Below are positions 34,507 through 46,025 of a stretch of 64,000 nt of DNA, one piece after another. Position 1 is the first letter of the stretch, and the number at the start of each line of letters is the position of its first letter. The notes beneath the pieces are model-generated. The model ran no database searches and was not told the DNA's origin. It saw nothing but the letters and a program-made list of their open reading frames with translations. Location: the NCBI GenBank assembly GCA_038503035.1, contig JAVSML010000978.1:124001-188000 (forward strand), read 5' to 3'. This DNA comes from Crocodylus rhombifer (lineage: Eukaryota; Chordata; Crocodylia; Crocodylidae). The translations under genes were made by a program, and so were the position numbers.

Positions 34507-36846
34507 AAACTCAAAGACAAGTAAGTCGAAGTGTATTTTATTGACGAATAGATTCTCCAAATAGACTACTAAAGAGCAACAGGAAGATTTTAAAAAATAC
34601 AAAAAAAAAAACCCCACAAAAAAACCAAAAAACTGTTAAAGCTTCTAGCTTGCATTCAGTGTAAAAACTTGGAGGTATAAACAGAAAATTGGAAAATCAG
34701 TACAGCAGAGTATTTTTCCAATCCTGCAGTGCAGAAACTCAGTGACATTCATTTTACATTTGCTAGAGTCATACTCCTGTTCCAATTCTGTATATAAATC
34801 TCTCCTCTGTATAAACTTTTCAGATAATTTTCTGTACAAATAAGATGTCAGACATCTGTTTTCCTACATAAATACATAATTTGACTGAAAATATTACAAT
34901 AGTTTAATAATTTGACTGTCAAAAAAGTACATAGAAAAAATCTATATAAACAAAATTAAAGTTTCCAATGGCAGTGTTTGTAAAAGAAATCCCATTAATT
35001 ATAATCTTAGGATAAAGTAACTGTTGCCCATAAAATACATTGCTTGTACTACCATGCAGGATTATTGCATACACAAGTTGCTTGTTTTTCAATTACAGTA
35101 ATAGAAATGAATCTATTGTTCAAAGGACATGAGTGCAGACAGAATTCTAGCAAGTGCTAGTTTTAAAGAAGGTTCATATGCACTATGAAAATAAATGTAG
35201 TGCTAGTGTATTTTAAAAAATAAAATATTGCAAGTTTAAATAAGTCTCAACAGAACACACAGTAAGGCAACCAGGACTTGTAGCTTCAGTTTGGCATCCA
35301 GTTGCATTAAATCTACCTTCTCTCACCTTCTCAGCACACTACTCTTGGTTCGCAAGTTGCAAAAAAACCATTTGTTGTACATACAGAATAATTCAGTGCA
35401 AAGTTCAAAACTGCTTCTTAGCAATTTAGTTCAATATTGCTGGATCAGTTCCTTGAGCACCATCATCTTCGGTGCCAATTTTTTCAACTCCTCACTTTTC
35501 CAGCCAGGCTTCTAATGTGACAGACTAGAAAGAGAACATTCACCAACCCTGTCAAATTAAAGGCATTATGGATTTATTTCATTTTGGGGATATTTCTGAA
35601 TTTAAAGGGTGCAAAATGGATTTGATATTTCAAAGAGTAAAAACTTGATTTTACAAAGTATAGTTATCTGAATTAAAAACATGCGCTATACACACACACA
35701 AACACAGTAGATCAAAAGCTTTGACAGACATTTCTTTATGGCTTTTATCACTGAGGTACTGTTACAACAACTTCCACCAACCAGGTTCTAATACTCAGCC
35801 TTTACTTAAAGAAAAAAGAAAAAGAAAAAAAATTAAGTTCATAGTTACTGTGCCACAACTTCATGAAGCAAGTGGCAACAGACTACAAATCCAGCTTTAT
35901 TGTAAGGATACAAAATTATTTTCCTCTATAAACAAAGGGTCCCAGAGTCTCAGTGCAAGCTACAGAAAAAAGGGTTCAAGGCAACAGGCAAACTGGGATA
36001 CTAGCATGAAAGCCTATTCCATTTAACAGAAAAGGTTCCTTGGACAAGTTAGAGTCTTTCAATCAGACCGTTACATACGATTAGCAGCAAAATATCTGGG
36101 ACTTGGTATTTCAAGGCAGCAGGGGTGTATGGCAGGATGGGCACGAACAACAGACTGATGTGTAGAAGAGCCCTTTGCATCTTATCCTTCAGCTAAAAGG
36201 ACAAGCAGAGGTTAAGATACAGCCAAAATTCACACACAACCAAAATCCTGGTAGGCCAAAGAAGCATTATCCATTTGCCATCCTTGTCCATGCGCAAATT
36301 TCAACTTGAACTGTAAGCAGTATACAGGATCAAACCCTGGCTACCATAGGCTTTATATTGCCTCAGCTTAAAAAAAAGTTTATGCTCATTTATATACAAA
36401 GGATTTAAGTGATCATCTTTCCCCAATTTACTTTACTCCTTGTTGAGAAAGATTTAGGCAGAGATGGTTCAATCCCCTGCTTCCAATAATAGCATTTTGC
36501 ATCAAGGACATAAACAGTAGCCTGATACCTTATGACTGCAGTATAGCTGCTTGTGTTTTTCTACATGTATGCTACAGTACCACCATTTCAGAATATGGCA
36601 GCATCTCTCCTGAATTTGTAGTAAACTCTGCTTGTAATATTCTGAAATACATCAATGTCTGTCCATAGACTACGCAAGAACAGGGGAGCTGTTTCTGTAT
36701 TAAAGGGCTAGGCTAAAGTTCTAGCATGATGGCTAAAGCTGGCTGCATACTCCTCACATCAGGATATGGTCCAATGTTTATGCCCCCAAACTGGCAAGGT
36801 ATGACTCAAATTTATGCCTAGATTTTTCTCTCGCCAATTTGAGCAA
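34507..36846 (-). other. MTMR12: MTMR12 3' UTR
   Basis: About 2.3 kb from the stop codon to the proposed poly(A) site. It is AT-rich and free of recognisable transposons, in contrast to its surroundings, as expected for a conserved UTR. The length fits what I recall for the human transcript. The exact cleavage site is inference from the AATAAA at 34537-34542, and other AATAAA-like sites inside could give shorter forms. Confidence 0.65.
34537..34542 (-). terminator. MTMR12: Candidate polyadenylation signal AATAAA
   Basis: TTTATT on the plus strand reads AATAAA on the minus strand. Cleavage would fall about 10-30 bases lower, at about 34507-34527. Chosen because sequence quality changes there and the implied UTR length is reasonable. 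Confidence 0.5.
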
Positions 36847-37419
36847 TCAATCTGCACCACTTAACTCAACAAATTCATCGTCTCTCTTCGCCAAGTCTTC
36901 CTCATCTTCCAAGTCTTTCCAAGTGCTCGTAGGTAAAACTGGTTTGAGAGAATGTCTCTGAAGCAAAGCAAATGGAAACAACGATGACAAACGGGCAGAA
37001 TTTCTCAAAGTTGGGACGGCATCTGCATCTTCAGGGGCAGTCTGGCTATGTTCTTCGTCCATTTGCTTCTGCAACTTCTGCACTTCTTCCATCACATCCA
37101 AGAACTTAGTTGCAATGGCAACTGTACCACCACCAAGAAGCTGCGCTTCAGGAATCCACCGTAAATATCGCTGGGTCCAGACTTTGATTTCAGGCCCTTC
37201 AATGTGAGGCAGCAGAAGGCCATGAAAGTCAACAGGTTTACAGTGCCAACTATCATAAAATTCTCTGAAGTTACTATGTAGCTCCTCTGAAGAGTTTATC
37301 AGTTTGCTAATTCTTTTGCCCAGAATGTTTTTAATTAAATGATCCGTTTCCTCCCTGAAAAATCCTCTCTTTGGAGAAGATTTAGTTTGTGTCAGTGGCA
37401 AAGAAAGCTGCCGGTGATG
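36847..37419 (-). CDS. MTMR12: MTMR12 last coding exon (exon 16 by the human count)
   Basis: This exon encodes the C-terminal 190 residues and the TGA stop (36847-36849). MTMR12 (3-PAP) is an inactive myotubularin that pairs with active phosphatases such as MTM1 and MTMR2, stabilising and localising them. The acceptor is TTTTCTTAAAG before CATCACCGG, phase 0. Recognisable blocks are SSPKRGFFREETDHLIKNIL (about residue 12), FREFYDSWHCKPVDFHGLLL (about 46) and the signature WTQRYLRWIPEAQLLGGG (about 77), which fall in the 3-PAP C-terminal domain. Later blocks are NSARLSSLFPFALLQRHS (about 139) and the acidic end DDEFVELSGAD. A helical stretch VMEEVQKLQKQMDEE could form a short coiled coil. Bases to the start of the last intron are in frame throughout. 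Confidence 0.96.
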   Translation of the reverse strand, partial: HHRQLSLPLTQTKSSPKRGFFREETDHLIKNILGKRISKLINSSEELHSNFREFYDSWHCKPVDFHGLLLPHIEGPEIKVWTQRYLRWIPEAQLLGGGTVAIATKFLDVMEEVQKLQKQMDEEHSQTAPEDADAVPTLRNSARLSSLFPFALLQRHSLKPVLPTSTWKDLEDEEDLAKRDDEFVELSGAD

Positions 37420-38969
37420 CTTTAAGAAAAATCAAAAGAGAATTATTAAAAAGGGCACTAGAACTTTAAAACGTTAGCTTAAATTTGGAATAAAGTGTGC
37501 CAAGCTAAACAAGTTTCATTCAAATAATGATCCACTTAAGCTTACAGGAATATAAAACTGAACTGGGTTAAGCCAAGGGTTCTCAAACTTCATGATACTG
37601 TGACCCTGAGTGCTGGATGGTGGTGGCAGGGGGATGGGGAGCTCTCACAGCAGCCACTGCTGCCACCCACCACTCAGTGCTGCCACCATCACATGCCACT
37701 TCTCTGCACCGACACCCCCCCAGGAAGTTTGTGGCCCACTTTTAAGTTGCTTGTGACCCCCCGTGGGGGGGGCGCAACCCACAGTTTGAGAACATCTGGG
37801 TTAAGCTATTCATTTGTCTGCTGTGCATTACTTTAGATGTTAATAACTACGGCTGCTTGCAGATGTTAAAAAAAAAATTAAAATGGCACTTTAAACTCCA
37901 TGCACTCCTAAGCCCAGCACATGCCCAGAAGAGGCAACATGTTAGCTGGACCTGGCTCACTCAATGTCTGTATAGAGCAGACACTTTAATGAATGAGGCT
38001 TTTTGGTACTTCTAAGAGCCGACTAGAATCAGCTTTAGCCAGAAAACCCTGCTGAACCACCCAGTCTATACAGATGCTGCAGAGCTGGGTCAGAGTAATG
38101 CACTGCTTATTTGGGTAAAGTGCAGGGGGGTAGGGGGGTGTTCTATTTTGTTGGGTTTTTTTAAACATCTAAAGTTTTATTGCTCTGTACTGGAATAAAA
38201 CTGCTGCAAATAAGTATCACTGAGCTTGAAAAAAGTAATGTTTGCCCAGGAAAGAAAGAGACTAGTTTAAAAAGTAAGATATTACTAGAATTGAAATTAG
38301 TGTTTTTAAAAATAATAAAATCTAAGTAACCTATGCAACTACAGAGCTTTGCCATCAGCATTCACCACACATTTACAACAACTCAACATTACAGGATCTG
38401 GGCAGTGCGCACGCTTAATACAGAATCAAAGAGAGTCCCCATCCCAGGAAACTTACAATTCACTTGAAATCCCTACTTAAAATGGGATACCACACAATGC
38501 CCTGGTGGAGCCTTAGTGTGAATATTTTAATCCTCTACAATAAAAAACTTGCCCATCTACAATTATTGATAATTTAAATTATCAAGATCGATCAGATCAG
38601 TAATAAATTAAAACAAACTCAAGTGCTTTATGAAAAGCAAATATCTACTGTAACCCAGCAAGGTATTTGGATAAAATTACTATGCTCATTAGTTGATAAA
38701 AGGGTAGTCATACACAGTAGTTGAGATCAGTGTTTCTGTACACAGTCATAGCATTAAAACACCAAACTAACAGAACTGCTTCTGGCTACGGCAGGACACA
38801 GGTCTCAGAATCCACAGAATTCCAATGCAGGCATTTTTAATTTTGCCAATAACAGCATTAGCTTTGGCTCCAGGTTTCACATCCATTTGTCCCAAGTATA
38901 AATGGGTTGCACAAAAAATACAAAAACATGTTTGTATAGCTTCAGAATGAGGTTGACCAGACAGCTTAC
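37420..38969 (-). other. MTMR12: MTMR12 intron 15
   Basis: GT-AG intron between exons 15 and 16 (donor GTAAGCTGT, acceptor TTCTTAAAG). Apart from the MITE at 37574-37798 I see nothing distinctive. Confidence 0.85.
37574..37798. mobile_element. hAT-like MITE with perfect 8-bp target duplication
   Basis: A 225-bp element in MTMR12 intron 15. The left end CAAGGGTTCTCAAACT pairs with the inverted right end CAGATGTTCTCAAACT. The duplication GGTTAAGC is identical on both sides (37566-37573 and 37799-37806). Non-autonomous. Confidence 0.93.
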
Positions 38970-39131
38970 CTTGAATCGTGTCGTTTTCCGTTGACTTTTA
39001 TCTGGTTTTGGTTTCTCTGCATAAAGAGGGTTGTTCAGCAAAGCCTGTGCTTTGGGTTCAAACTGCACAGACCAATCCCAAACTGTGAGAAGCCTGAAAG
39101 GGCTGCTTTGTGCATTGTGGCTTTCTCCAGA
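38970..39131 (-). CDS. MTMR12: MTMR12 exon 15
   Basis: 54 codons, phase 0 at both ends. The acceptor is CCTGTTTATTTTGGCAG and the donor AAG/GTAAGC. It encodes SGESHNAQSSPFRLLTVWDW then SVQFEPKAQALLNNPLYAEK and ends TTRFK. The FRLLTVWDWSVQF block and the PLYxEKPKxDK block are typical of MTMR12 and lie near the end of the myotubularin fold. The exon joins in frame to HHRQLSLPLTQ of the last exon. Confidence 0.95.
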
Positions 39132-39425
39132 CTGCCAAAATAAACAGGTCACATAATTAAAGATTAGAACAGAACTCTAACACTCAACATGAGGTTACAG
39201 AGCTCTGAATTTCCATTGACAAGGTCTCATGTACTCAGCAGCAAGCTAGACAAAATCTGTAACAAGATCCCTGAATCCTACAGATGGCAAGTTAAAGATG
39301 AGACTAAAATAGATGCTTAAGAAAATACAAAGCATAGTAGTCCATGCATCAACATGTGATGTTTTACTTTACATTGCTCTCCGACTTGTCACACAATGTG
39401 CATCATCAACATGCTCCCACTAATA

Positions 39426-39618
39426 ATGGGAGGGGTGGGGGGGCAATTATTGAGCAGAGGGCCGCTTACTGAGTTTTGGCAAGCCATCGAGGGCCACATG
39501 ACAGGCAGCCCAGGGCAGATTAATATTAATTTTCTAAAATTTTTAGGGGCCCTGTGGGCCGGATAGAATGGCTTGGTGGGCCACATCCAGCCTATGGGCT
39601 GCATTTTGCCCACCCTTG
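39426..39618. mobile_element. hAT-like MITE, GTGGGCAA family, copy 1
   Basis: Shares its whole length with the copy at 49292-49476: GCAATTATT, GTTTTGGCAAGCCATC, TTTTAGGGGCCC, GGGCTGCATTTTGCCCAC. The right inverted end is CAAGGGTGGGCAAAATG. The left end is altered by extra Gs. Possible duplication CACTAATA and CACTAGGT (5 of 8), so the left limit is approximate. Confidence 0.7.
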
Positions 39619-40775
39619 CACTAGGTTATACCCAAAGTGCATCATGAGTCACCGAAGGAACCAAAGATTTTATGAAGGAGACTGCTCTGAGACTTCAAAC
39701 CTGGGAGGCAATTTCAGAATATGGAATAAGAATCTGGTCAGGATGCATCTACTGAAGTCATCCACAAAATAGTGTCAATTAAATTGTATTTTAGGGTGTG
39801 GACACATTCAGAGCACTTTCAGAAAGGGAATATTTCAAAAGAGCAGTAGCTGGTATGTTCTAATTGTTGTGTAAATGAGTTGAAAAGAACCCAAATTCAG
39901 CAAAACTGCTCCAGTTCCAAACCTGGAAGAAGGAAAGTCTGATCTCATGAACTACAGGAAGCCCAGGCCACAATTCCATTGCGCTAGGCAGTACAATAGT
40001 CTTTTTAAAAAAGCAAGATAGCTTAAAATCTTGTTTCCCTTGTATCAAAATAAAGATTTCTTTGTAAGAAAAAAGTTAATTTGTTCCACACAGGCATTTA
40101 CATTTTTTCAAACAAAACACTTGAGCAAATATTTGCTTTTTTACAGATAAAAAGGACACAGAAAGATAAAGTGACTCATCCCAGGCTACAAAATAAGCCC
40201 ATAGTAAAGACAACATTGGAAGACAGGACCTCCTGGCTCTGTATACTGTGCTCATTTCAGCAAGATCAGGGTCCCCAACCCTTTTTCTAGTAGCAGGCCA
40301 GATCTAGCTGTCCAATCACGTATGAGCCTAAACTCCACTAACATGCGACATAACTATAAACAAGCTAGGAACTAACTGCAAAAATAAGTTGGCCTATGAA
40401 GGCTTGAAATTCCTTAAACTAAACACTGCAAACTGGTTATTTCATGAGAATACTCCACTGGTTCTCTGCTAAGAAAGTTTTCATCAGGTTGTATGATTAA
40501 GCAACATCTTCAAGTTTGGGTTTAAAGTCTTAGGCTGTTCAAGCGCTAATACTACAGATCATTTACAAGCTGGGATATATATTTTGTGGCACATCCAAAT
40601 ACAACTTGGGTTGTGGAATTTACCTTTACAAAAGAGAGGCCATGCCAATATCTGTTTCAAACAGGTTTGGGAATAAACACGTCAAGAGGATGAGATTATG
40701 AGTACTGAAATTGCTCTTGGAACTCTACTTGCAATAGCACCAAGGACTTATTTGCTGGAAAATGTAACTGGATTT

Positions 40776-41678
40776 TAGAAGTGCACAGATATATCAGTCC
40801 AATACCCAGTCAGCATAGATAAAAAGAAAATTGACTATATTGGAAAATGGCCTGATGTGGCCAGTAATTTGGCTGATAAATGCCCATGTGTGCATGCAAC
40901 CACAGCACAGCACTCAGGCAGCAAGGAGCACAGCCCAGCAGCTTGGAGAGCTGTGTGCAGCTGGTAAGTCTGTTGTGGTGGATGAGGGGGGAGGGAAGGG
41001 GTATGGGGGGGGCAGATCAAGGCCACTGCAGTGAGGGAGGGAGCAGGGCAGGGGCTGGGGTAAGCACTGCCCAGCTGGGGTGGGGCGGGGCACAGGACAG
41101 AGCTGTGGCTCATCTGGGGTGGGTGGCTCCTGCAACTGCATGCACCCTGGGAGGGTGAGGGGGGTTTCCACAGATCTGTATGGGGTGGGGCAGGGTTGGC
41201 TGGGGCCGGGGCCACGCCTGGCACATCCTGGCAGGGGGAGGGGTGGGTCACACTGTGCTTGGGGTAGGTGGCAGTGGCATCTGCAACTTCTTAAAATTTC
41301 ACTGTAGCCTCCCACCCAGTGCCGCTGCCACCTGCCCCGAGTGCAGTGTGGCCTAAACCCCACCCTTCTTACCCCTGGGAAGAGTCCAGCAGCACCCCTG
41401 GCTTTAGTCCACAGCTACAGCCCACCTCGCCCCACACAGATGCAGGAGCACGCACCCCTCCCCTCCCCATGCCCTCCCAGGGTGTGCACACTTTCCCTAC
41501 CCAACCCCAGCTGGGCAGGATGTACCCCAGCCCCATTCCCTCCCTCACCATGAGGGCCATTAATCTGCCCCCCCCCCCTGTTCCCCCCCCCCCCCCCCCC
41601 ATCCACCACAGACTTACCAGCTGGATGCAGCTGTATTGGCCATCAGTATCGGCCCCCAAATCTCTCTGTGTACTTCTA
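40776..41678. mobile_element. Palindromic hAT-like element, GTGCACC family, copy 1
   Basis: A 903-bp element in MTMR12 intron 14. The ends TAGAAGTGCAC and inverted TAGAAGTACAC are flanked by 8-bp duplications CTGGATTT and CTGTATTT (7 of 8). Inverted similarity continues inward: AGCTGGTAAGTCTGTTGTGG near 40960 matches the inverse of the segment at 41605-41625. At the centre, CACACTGTGCTTGGGGTAGG (about 41250) faces its inverse near 41335-41350. The interior is GC-rich with long C runs (about 41570-41600). The family is shared with 46026-46941. Long overlapping open frames here come from composition and symmetry. Confidence 0.85.
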
Positions 41679-42907
41679 CTGTATTTTCTTAACTTAAAAG
41701 GACATTTAAAAGCAGGGGGCATGACATCTTCCACTAAAATGCCAAAGCTATTCACAACAAGATTTTCACTAGATTTCCACTAAAATCTCAGTTCATTTGG
41801 GATTGGACCCTTCCTACTGCTGTCTCATTCTTTTCTACAAAAAGCATGAAATACATATACATAGGTCACACACCCCCTCCCCCCGCAAACTTCAGAAACT
41901 CTAGAGATCGTGATAACTCCACCCTTGGAATTTAAGAGCAGGTTAATCTAATACTCGCCTGAAGTAAGCCTATTTTGATTCTACCTCTGCTGAGGCACCT
42001 TATTTCTGTAAGATACAAAATGTCACTATATTTAGCAGCCCTCTCAAAAGAAAGCTCTGAAATTGGTGATGACAAGCTGTGACTGCATAAGAAATCCACA
42101 CAAATGCACTAGATTCTGACCGTACAATTTTACGACAAAGGTTTCTGATAGATAAGGCAAAGCTACTAACCAAGCGTAGCATTTCCTAGGTGCATTTCCT
42201 CATTAATAAGCTAGAGCCCCAACTTATTCCCTACTGTGTTTTGGACAGCAGGGGCCCTAGTAGATGTAACATTTAATTTGCAATTAATGTGTAATATAGC
42301 AATACATTTCAACCTATCACATATTCAGGCAATTTATTTGGAGTAGGAAGCATGATCTTCAAATCCAATGCACTGCAAACCCCTCACCACAATTAGGAAT
42401 GAGCTTGCAATTCAGACATGGTCCCCAAGTCCTCTGGATATTGCATTTAAACAAGCTCAGCATTCTTCCTCTGATAAATTCACTGTAATAGGAACCAATG
42501 AGGCTTTTAAATCAGAATTAGGCATGCATCTATTAGTACCTGCCAAGGACTCAAGGCCTTCCACAGGTGTTAACATCCTTTCTATGCAGGGTCACCACAC
42601 CTCAGGAAGCCTGTAGAGATCACATACTGCCAGAGAGCAGTTGGCTGTAGGTACTAGCACGAAACTACTTCCAAACCTCATGTCTCTGCTTATGTCCCTG
42701 GGCTGAGAGTTTGCGTTTTGCTATTTGAGTGCTTCTGGCAGGCCATTTGTCGTCTTTAACAATTTTTGCATGGACAGACATCCAGCAGGTAACAGGTTAG
42801 GTGCACCCAATTTAGATGCCAACAACCATTTTGTTGTCATTTATTCAATCCCTAGCTTTTAGGCACGACTCCTCCAACATCCCACTTCCCCAGAAGCACA
42901 TACGTAC

Positions 42908-43075
42908 CACAATAGTGTCTTTCTGATGTTGTGAGTTGAAGAAGAAAGTGCTAAAAATAGGTATGTAGAGGCTGTCTGACAAGACAGTTAAGTAAGTCTC
43001 TGTGAATTCAAATGCTGGAGGATATTGTTGTACCAACTGCCAAACACAATCTAAGAAGAGCAGGAAAACAGGAGC
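42908..43075 (-). CDS. MTMR12: MTMR12 exon 14
   Basis: 56 codons, phase 0 at both ends. The acceptor is TTGTTATTATTTAG before GCTCCTG and the donor GTG/GTACGT. It encodes APVFLLFLDCVWQLVQQYPP, then AFEFTETYLTVLSDSLYIPI, then FSTFFFNSQHQKDTIV. FLDCVWQ and the P-AFEF-E-L block are conserved across myotubularins near the end of the phosphatase fold. An AG inside the exon (before ATTGTGTTTGG) could be mistaken for the acceptor, but the upstream choice keeps the conserved FLLFLD. Confidence 0.95.
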
Positions 43076-43986
43076 CTAAATAATAACAAATATTAAATCA
43101 ATTTCAGGAAAAGAAACAATGAAAACTGTCCCATCATGCAGCCAGCCTGCACTTCTGAATGATCTGCAATGTCTTTATACCTCAAACACCAATTAATGTT
43201 GTGCACACAATTGTTTTACCCAGGTTTGTTTTGCTACAGTAGCAAAAGCAAAGCACTACTAGGTGTTTTATAGACACTAATGGTAGTTTAAAACTCTACT
43301 GGGTAGTAATACTTTTTATTTTGGCACTAGAAATGGAATACACCAGTTTCTGATGGGAACTGTGCATCTGCTACCATCATAAGATTAGCAACAAAAACAA
43401 GAGCTTAATTTGCATGAAGAGCAACCAGGATCCAAGCCATAATGTGCTTTTGAAAACTACATTTTTCCTTCTGTTGAAGAAGGCAATATGATTGGCCTAT
43501 GCCTGAAACTCACAGTAACAGAAAACTAAGTTCAGCAGGAGATGCCAGGTTTAAAATAAAACATTGCATGGATTCGGTAGCCATGGATGTTTAAATTCAC
43601 TTGTGAGTGATATTAGGCACCTTAATATTTTAATAGTACAGACTATCTGAAGGAATTATAGCTACAAATGAAAAGAGAAACATTCTAAAAAAGCACATCC
43701 AGTTTTTCTAGTGCTAAGTCACGGCAGCCTTGAAAATATCTTGCGGTCTAAGATTATCCTTGCATAAAGTTGTTTAAAAATGTATTGTGACAGTGAATAG
43801 CACAATTGCAGCTCCTAATCAAGGTAAGGCTTTAAAAGTGTTATTTACCATTCAAATAAAGAATGGTTGTCTGCAATCCATAAAACAAAACGAGTCTCAG
43901 AATATCCTCAGTGAAGATGCACTTTAGCCCAACACCTGTCCTTCTCCAGTGTAAAGATGTAGGTAACCAAGACTCAAGAAACATAC
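43076..43986 (-). other. MTMR12: MTMR12 intron 13
   Basis: GT-AG intron (donor GTATGTTTC). No repeats or other features recognised. Confidence 0.85.
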
Positions 43987-44159
43987 CTCCTCTTTGTCAC
44001 TTTTACGTAAATGGTTGCAACGATCCAAAAAGCTATGTCCTCCTATTACCCACTCCTTCTGAATAAGGCTCTGAAAGCCAAACTTTGTTCTGCAGTACGA
44101 ATCCATCATCACTTGGACTAGGCTAGATATTACACAGCACAAATCAGAGGCGTTCTCCT
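43987..44159 (-). CDS. MTMR12: MTMR12 exon 13 (just after the dead active site)
   Basis: 173 bp: two bases completing a split Glu codon, then 57 codons, ending GAG/GTATGT. It encodes ENASDLCCVISSLVQVMMDS, then YCRTKFGFQSLIQKEWVIGG, then HSFLDRCNHLRKSDKEE. In active myotubularins the equivalent segment is the CSDGWDRT loop followed by the TSL...LLLD and YRT..GFQ.LI.KEW..FGH.F blocks. Here the catalytic Cys position is the split Glu and the Arg position is Leu, so the protein must be a pseudophosphatase. This is the defining feature of MTMR12-type proteins. The acceptor is TTGCTTTCTAG before AGGAGAACG. Confidence 0.95.
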
Positions 44160-45869
44160 CTAGAAAGCAATATCAAAAGAACAAGGTTCAGTGGTATGTT
44201 CACTATTACTAGCCAAAAAGTCTCCATTTTAGGATGGTCTTATTTTGAAAGATACTTATAGAAATACTGTTTTAATGGAGTGCCAAGTTCCAGTTTACCT
44301 ATTTTAGGATACATGTTTAGACTTTCATGCCTGTAATAAAGCCAAAAACATTTATTTGATTGCTTAGAGTTGATTAACGCCAGGTACAGATAGTCAAAAA
44401 GCCCAAGGCTGGATCTATTTAATCTTTGCAAGTTAGTCTAAGTTGTGTAGACTGAACTGATAAGCAAGTGAACAAACATTCACTTTTGATTCCAGAAATA
44501 CAGCCACATGCCTGAATGAAATCCCATATGCATTTAGCAGAACATGCTCATGGAATACAATACCACACAGTTTTGTATTAAAACTACACACATGATCAGC
44601 GGATTGATATCGAGCTCATTAACTGAAGTTTAATACCAAAACATAACTTTTATGGTGTGTGCATTTGTTCTTATTTGAGTTCTGGCTTATTCTGAGCCAG
44701 ACTCTATGAGCTATGGTGAAATCAAAGACAAACTTGATTATTTAAGAATAGACATGAGACTATTGAGGGTCTTCAGTGATTAGTTCACCACTCATGCCTT
44801 CCACCTTCAGTCTAACATTTACTACCAGAAAAAGAAATGGCAAAGAATGGCAAATTGAATGAGGGGGACAAAAAGAAAGGGAAAATTCCCCAACTTCTTT
44901 ACAAGATGCATGCCAAGTTCTCTCAGTCATTTTGCTCCATGGTACATCTGCTCCGTCCCATTCTTCAGTTACCCCAAGAGCTTGCAAAGGTTTATCTACA
45001 CCAAGTATGCAGGAGTCTTGCTGGTGCTTACTTATATATCACAAACTTCCACATTCACCCTATTGTTTAACGTAACACATACTTGTCTATTTAGGGCAAC
45101 ACAATCTCATGATACTTTAAGAGTTGATCCACAATTTGAGGGGGGGGAAAAAAAAAAAACAAAAGACACATAACATTCTAAAAATCTAGTGCATATCAAA
45201 TGCACTGGTGAAGCGGACCACCTTTAGATTCCGGACCAGTGCAGTTAAGATTGATTTTATGTGGCTGAATTATGCACTGTATCATGCTGGTCATTAGTGA
45301 CCATATTCAGCTCTAAGTTTAAGAGCTGAGGTTCTCAAAAGTGATATAACAAGAGACATACCTGATCTTATTTAAGGATGTCTAATTAAACCATTAGTTC
45401 TCAGATAAAAGTTTATCATGAAAACCATAAAAATTCCACAAGTTTACAACAAATTTTCATATGGAAAACCAGCAAATAGATTTCCACACCTATACCCATT
45501 TAACAGTTTAATTATATTGAAGTTAAAACAGTCCCAAAATTCACTTTAACACAGCTGTGCAGAGACCAAAAAACACTAGCAAGAGATTCTGATTCAAATA
45601 TAGAAGTCCTGGAATATTTAATTCCAACCCCTTTGAGTCCCTCTTCAGCTGGGCCTATGCAAGCCAAATTTTAAACTAGGTGAAGCAGAAGTCCAGGGCA
45701 AGGTATCCTAGCAAATAGTTTCAAGTGAGATGCTATGAAAATTCTAAACACAGCATTAGATGCTTAGGAGTTTGAACCACTTATTTTCCCTTCCTTACAC
45801 ACAATTGAAAAATTATCATTTAAAATTCAGTATGTGACGAGGAGGATGGTAATCCTGAAGAACTCTTAC
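44160..45869 (-). other. MTMR12: MTMR12 intron 12
   Basis: GT-AG intron (donor GTAAGAGTT, acceptor TTCTAG). An A run lies near 45150. No gene or clear transposon is seen. Confidence 0.85.
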
Positions 45870-45935
45870 CTATAAGCAGAACATTTGTAGTCTGTCTTTC
45901 CAGCTGTTCAACCACCTCTACTGCTTTTTTCAGAC
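45870..45935 (-). CDS. MTMR12: MTMR12 exon 12 (5' edge lost in assembly gap)
   Basis: 66 visible bases ending ATAG/GTAAGAG. They read (C)LKKAVEVVEQLERQTTNVLLI plus the first base of the Glu codon completed in exon 13. This is the helix and strand leading into the P-loop region of the myotubularin fold. Exon 11 ends with AG of an Arg codon, so only about two exon bases plus the acceptor should be hidden in the adjacent 10-N gap. The join would read IIR-CLKKAVEVVEQ, as in the family. Confidence 0.88.
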
Positions 45936-45945
45936 NNNNNNNNNN
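45936..45945. other. Assembly gap (10 N)
   Basis: Ten Ns directly upstream, in the sense of transcription, of the readable part of exon 12. They hide its splice acceptor. A run of exactly 10 may be a placeholder of unknown true length. Confidence 0.95.
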
Positions 45946-46025
45946 AGACTTGTATTTTCAACTGGTTGGGATTAAGTAGCATTATCAGAATTTAAAAATA
46001 TGTGACCATCTGACATTATATGAAC

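Larger units (their letters stand above)
39132..42907 (-). other. MTMR12: MTMR12 intron 14
   Basis: GT-AG intron of about 3.8 kb. It contains hAT-like elements at 39426-39618 and 40776-41678, plus a possible single hAT terminus at 40268 (CAGGGTCCCCAACCC) with no partner found. The rest is AT-rich without recognisable content. Confidence 0.85.

Noticed and set aside
40268..40330. Possible hAT element starting CAGGGTCCCCAACCC
   Set aside because: Only one terminus is visible and no matching inverted end or duplication was found.
40835..41783. Pro-rich open frames
   Set aside because: They are products of the palindromic GC-rich element at 40776-41678.
43051..43052. AG inside exon 14 as its acceptor
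   Set aside because: It has a good pyrimidine tract, but using it deletes the conserved APVFLLFLD and breaks phase with exon 13. The AG at 43076-43077 restores both.
45946..45962. ENTSL-like reading right of the gap (GAAAATACAAGTCT on the minus strand) as the start of exon 12
   Set aside because: It mimics the LESTNWL block, but that block is encoded intact by exon 11 at 48962-49040. Phases show exon 12 begins within the gap.
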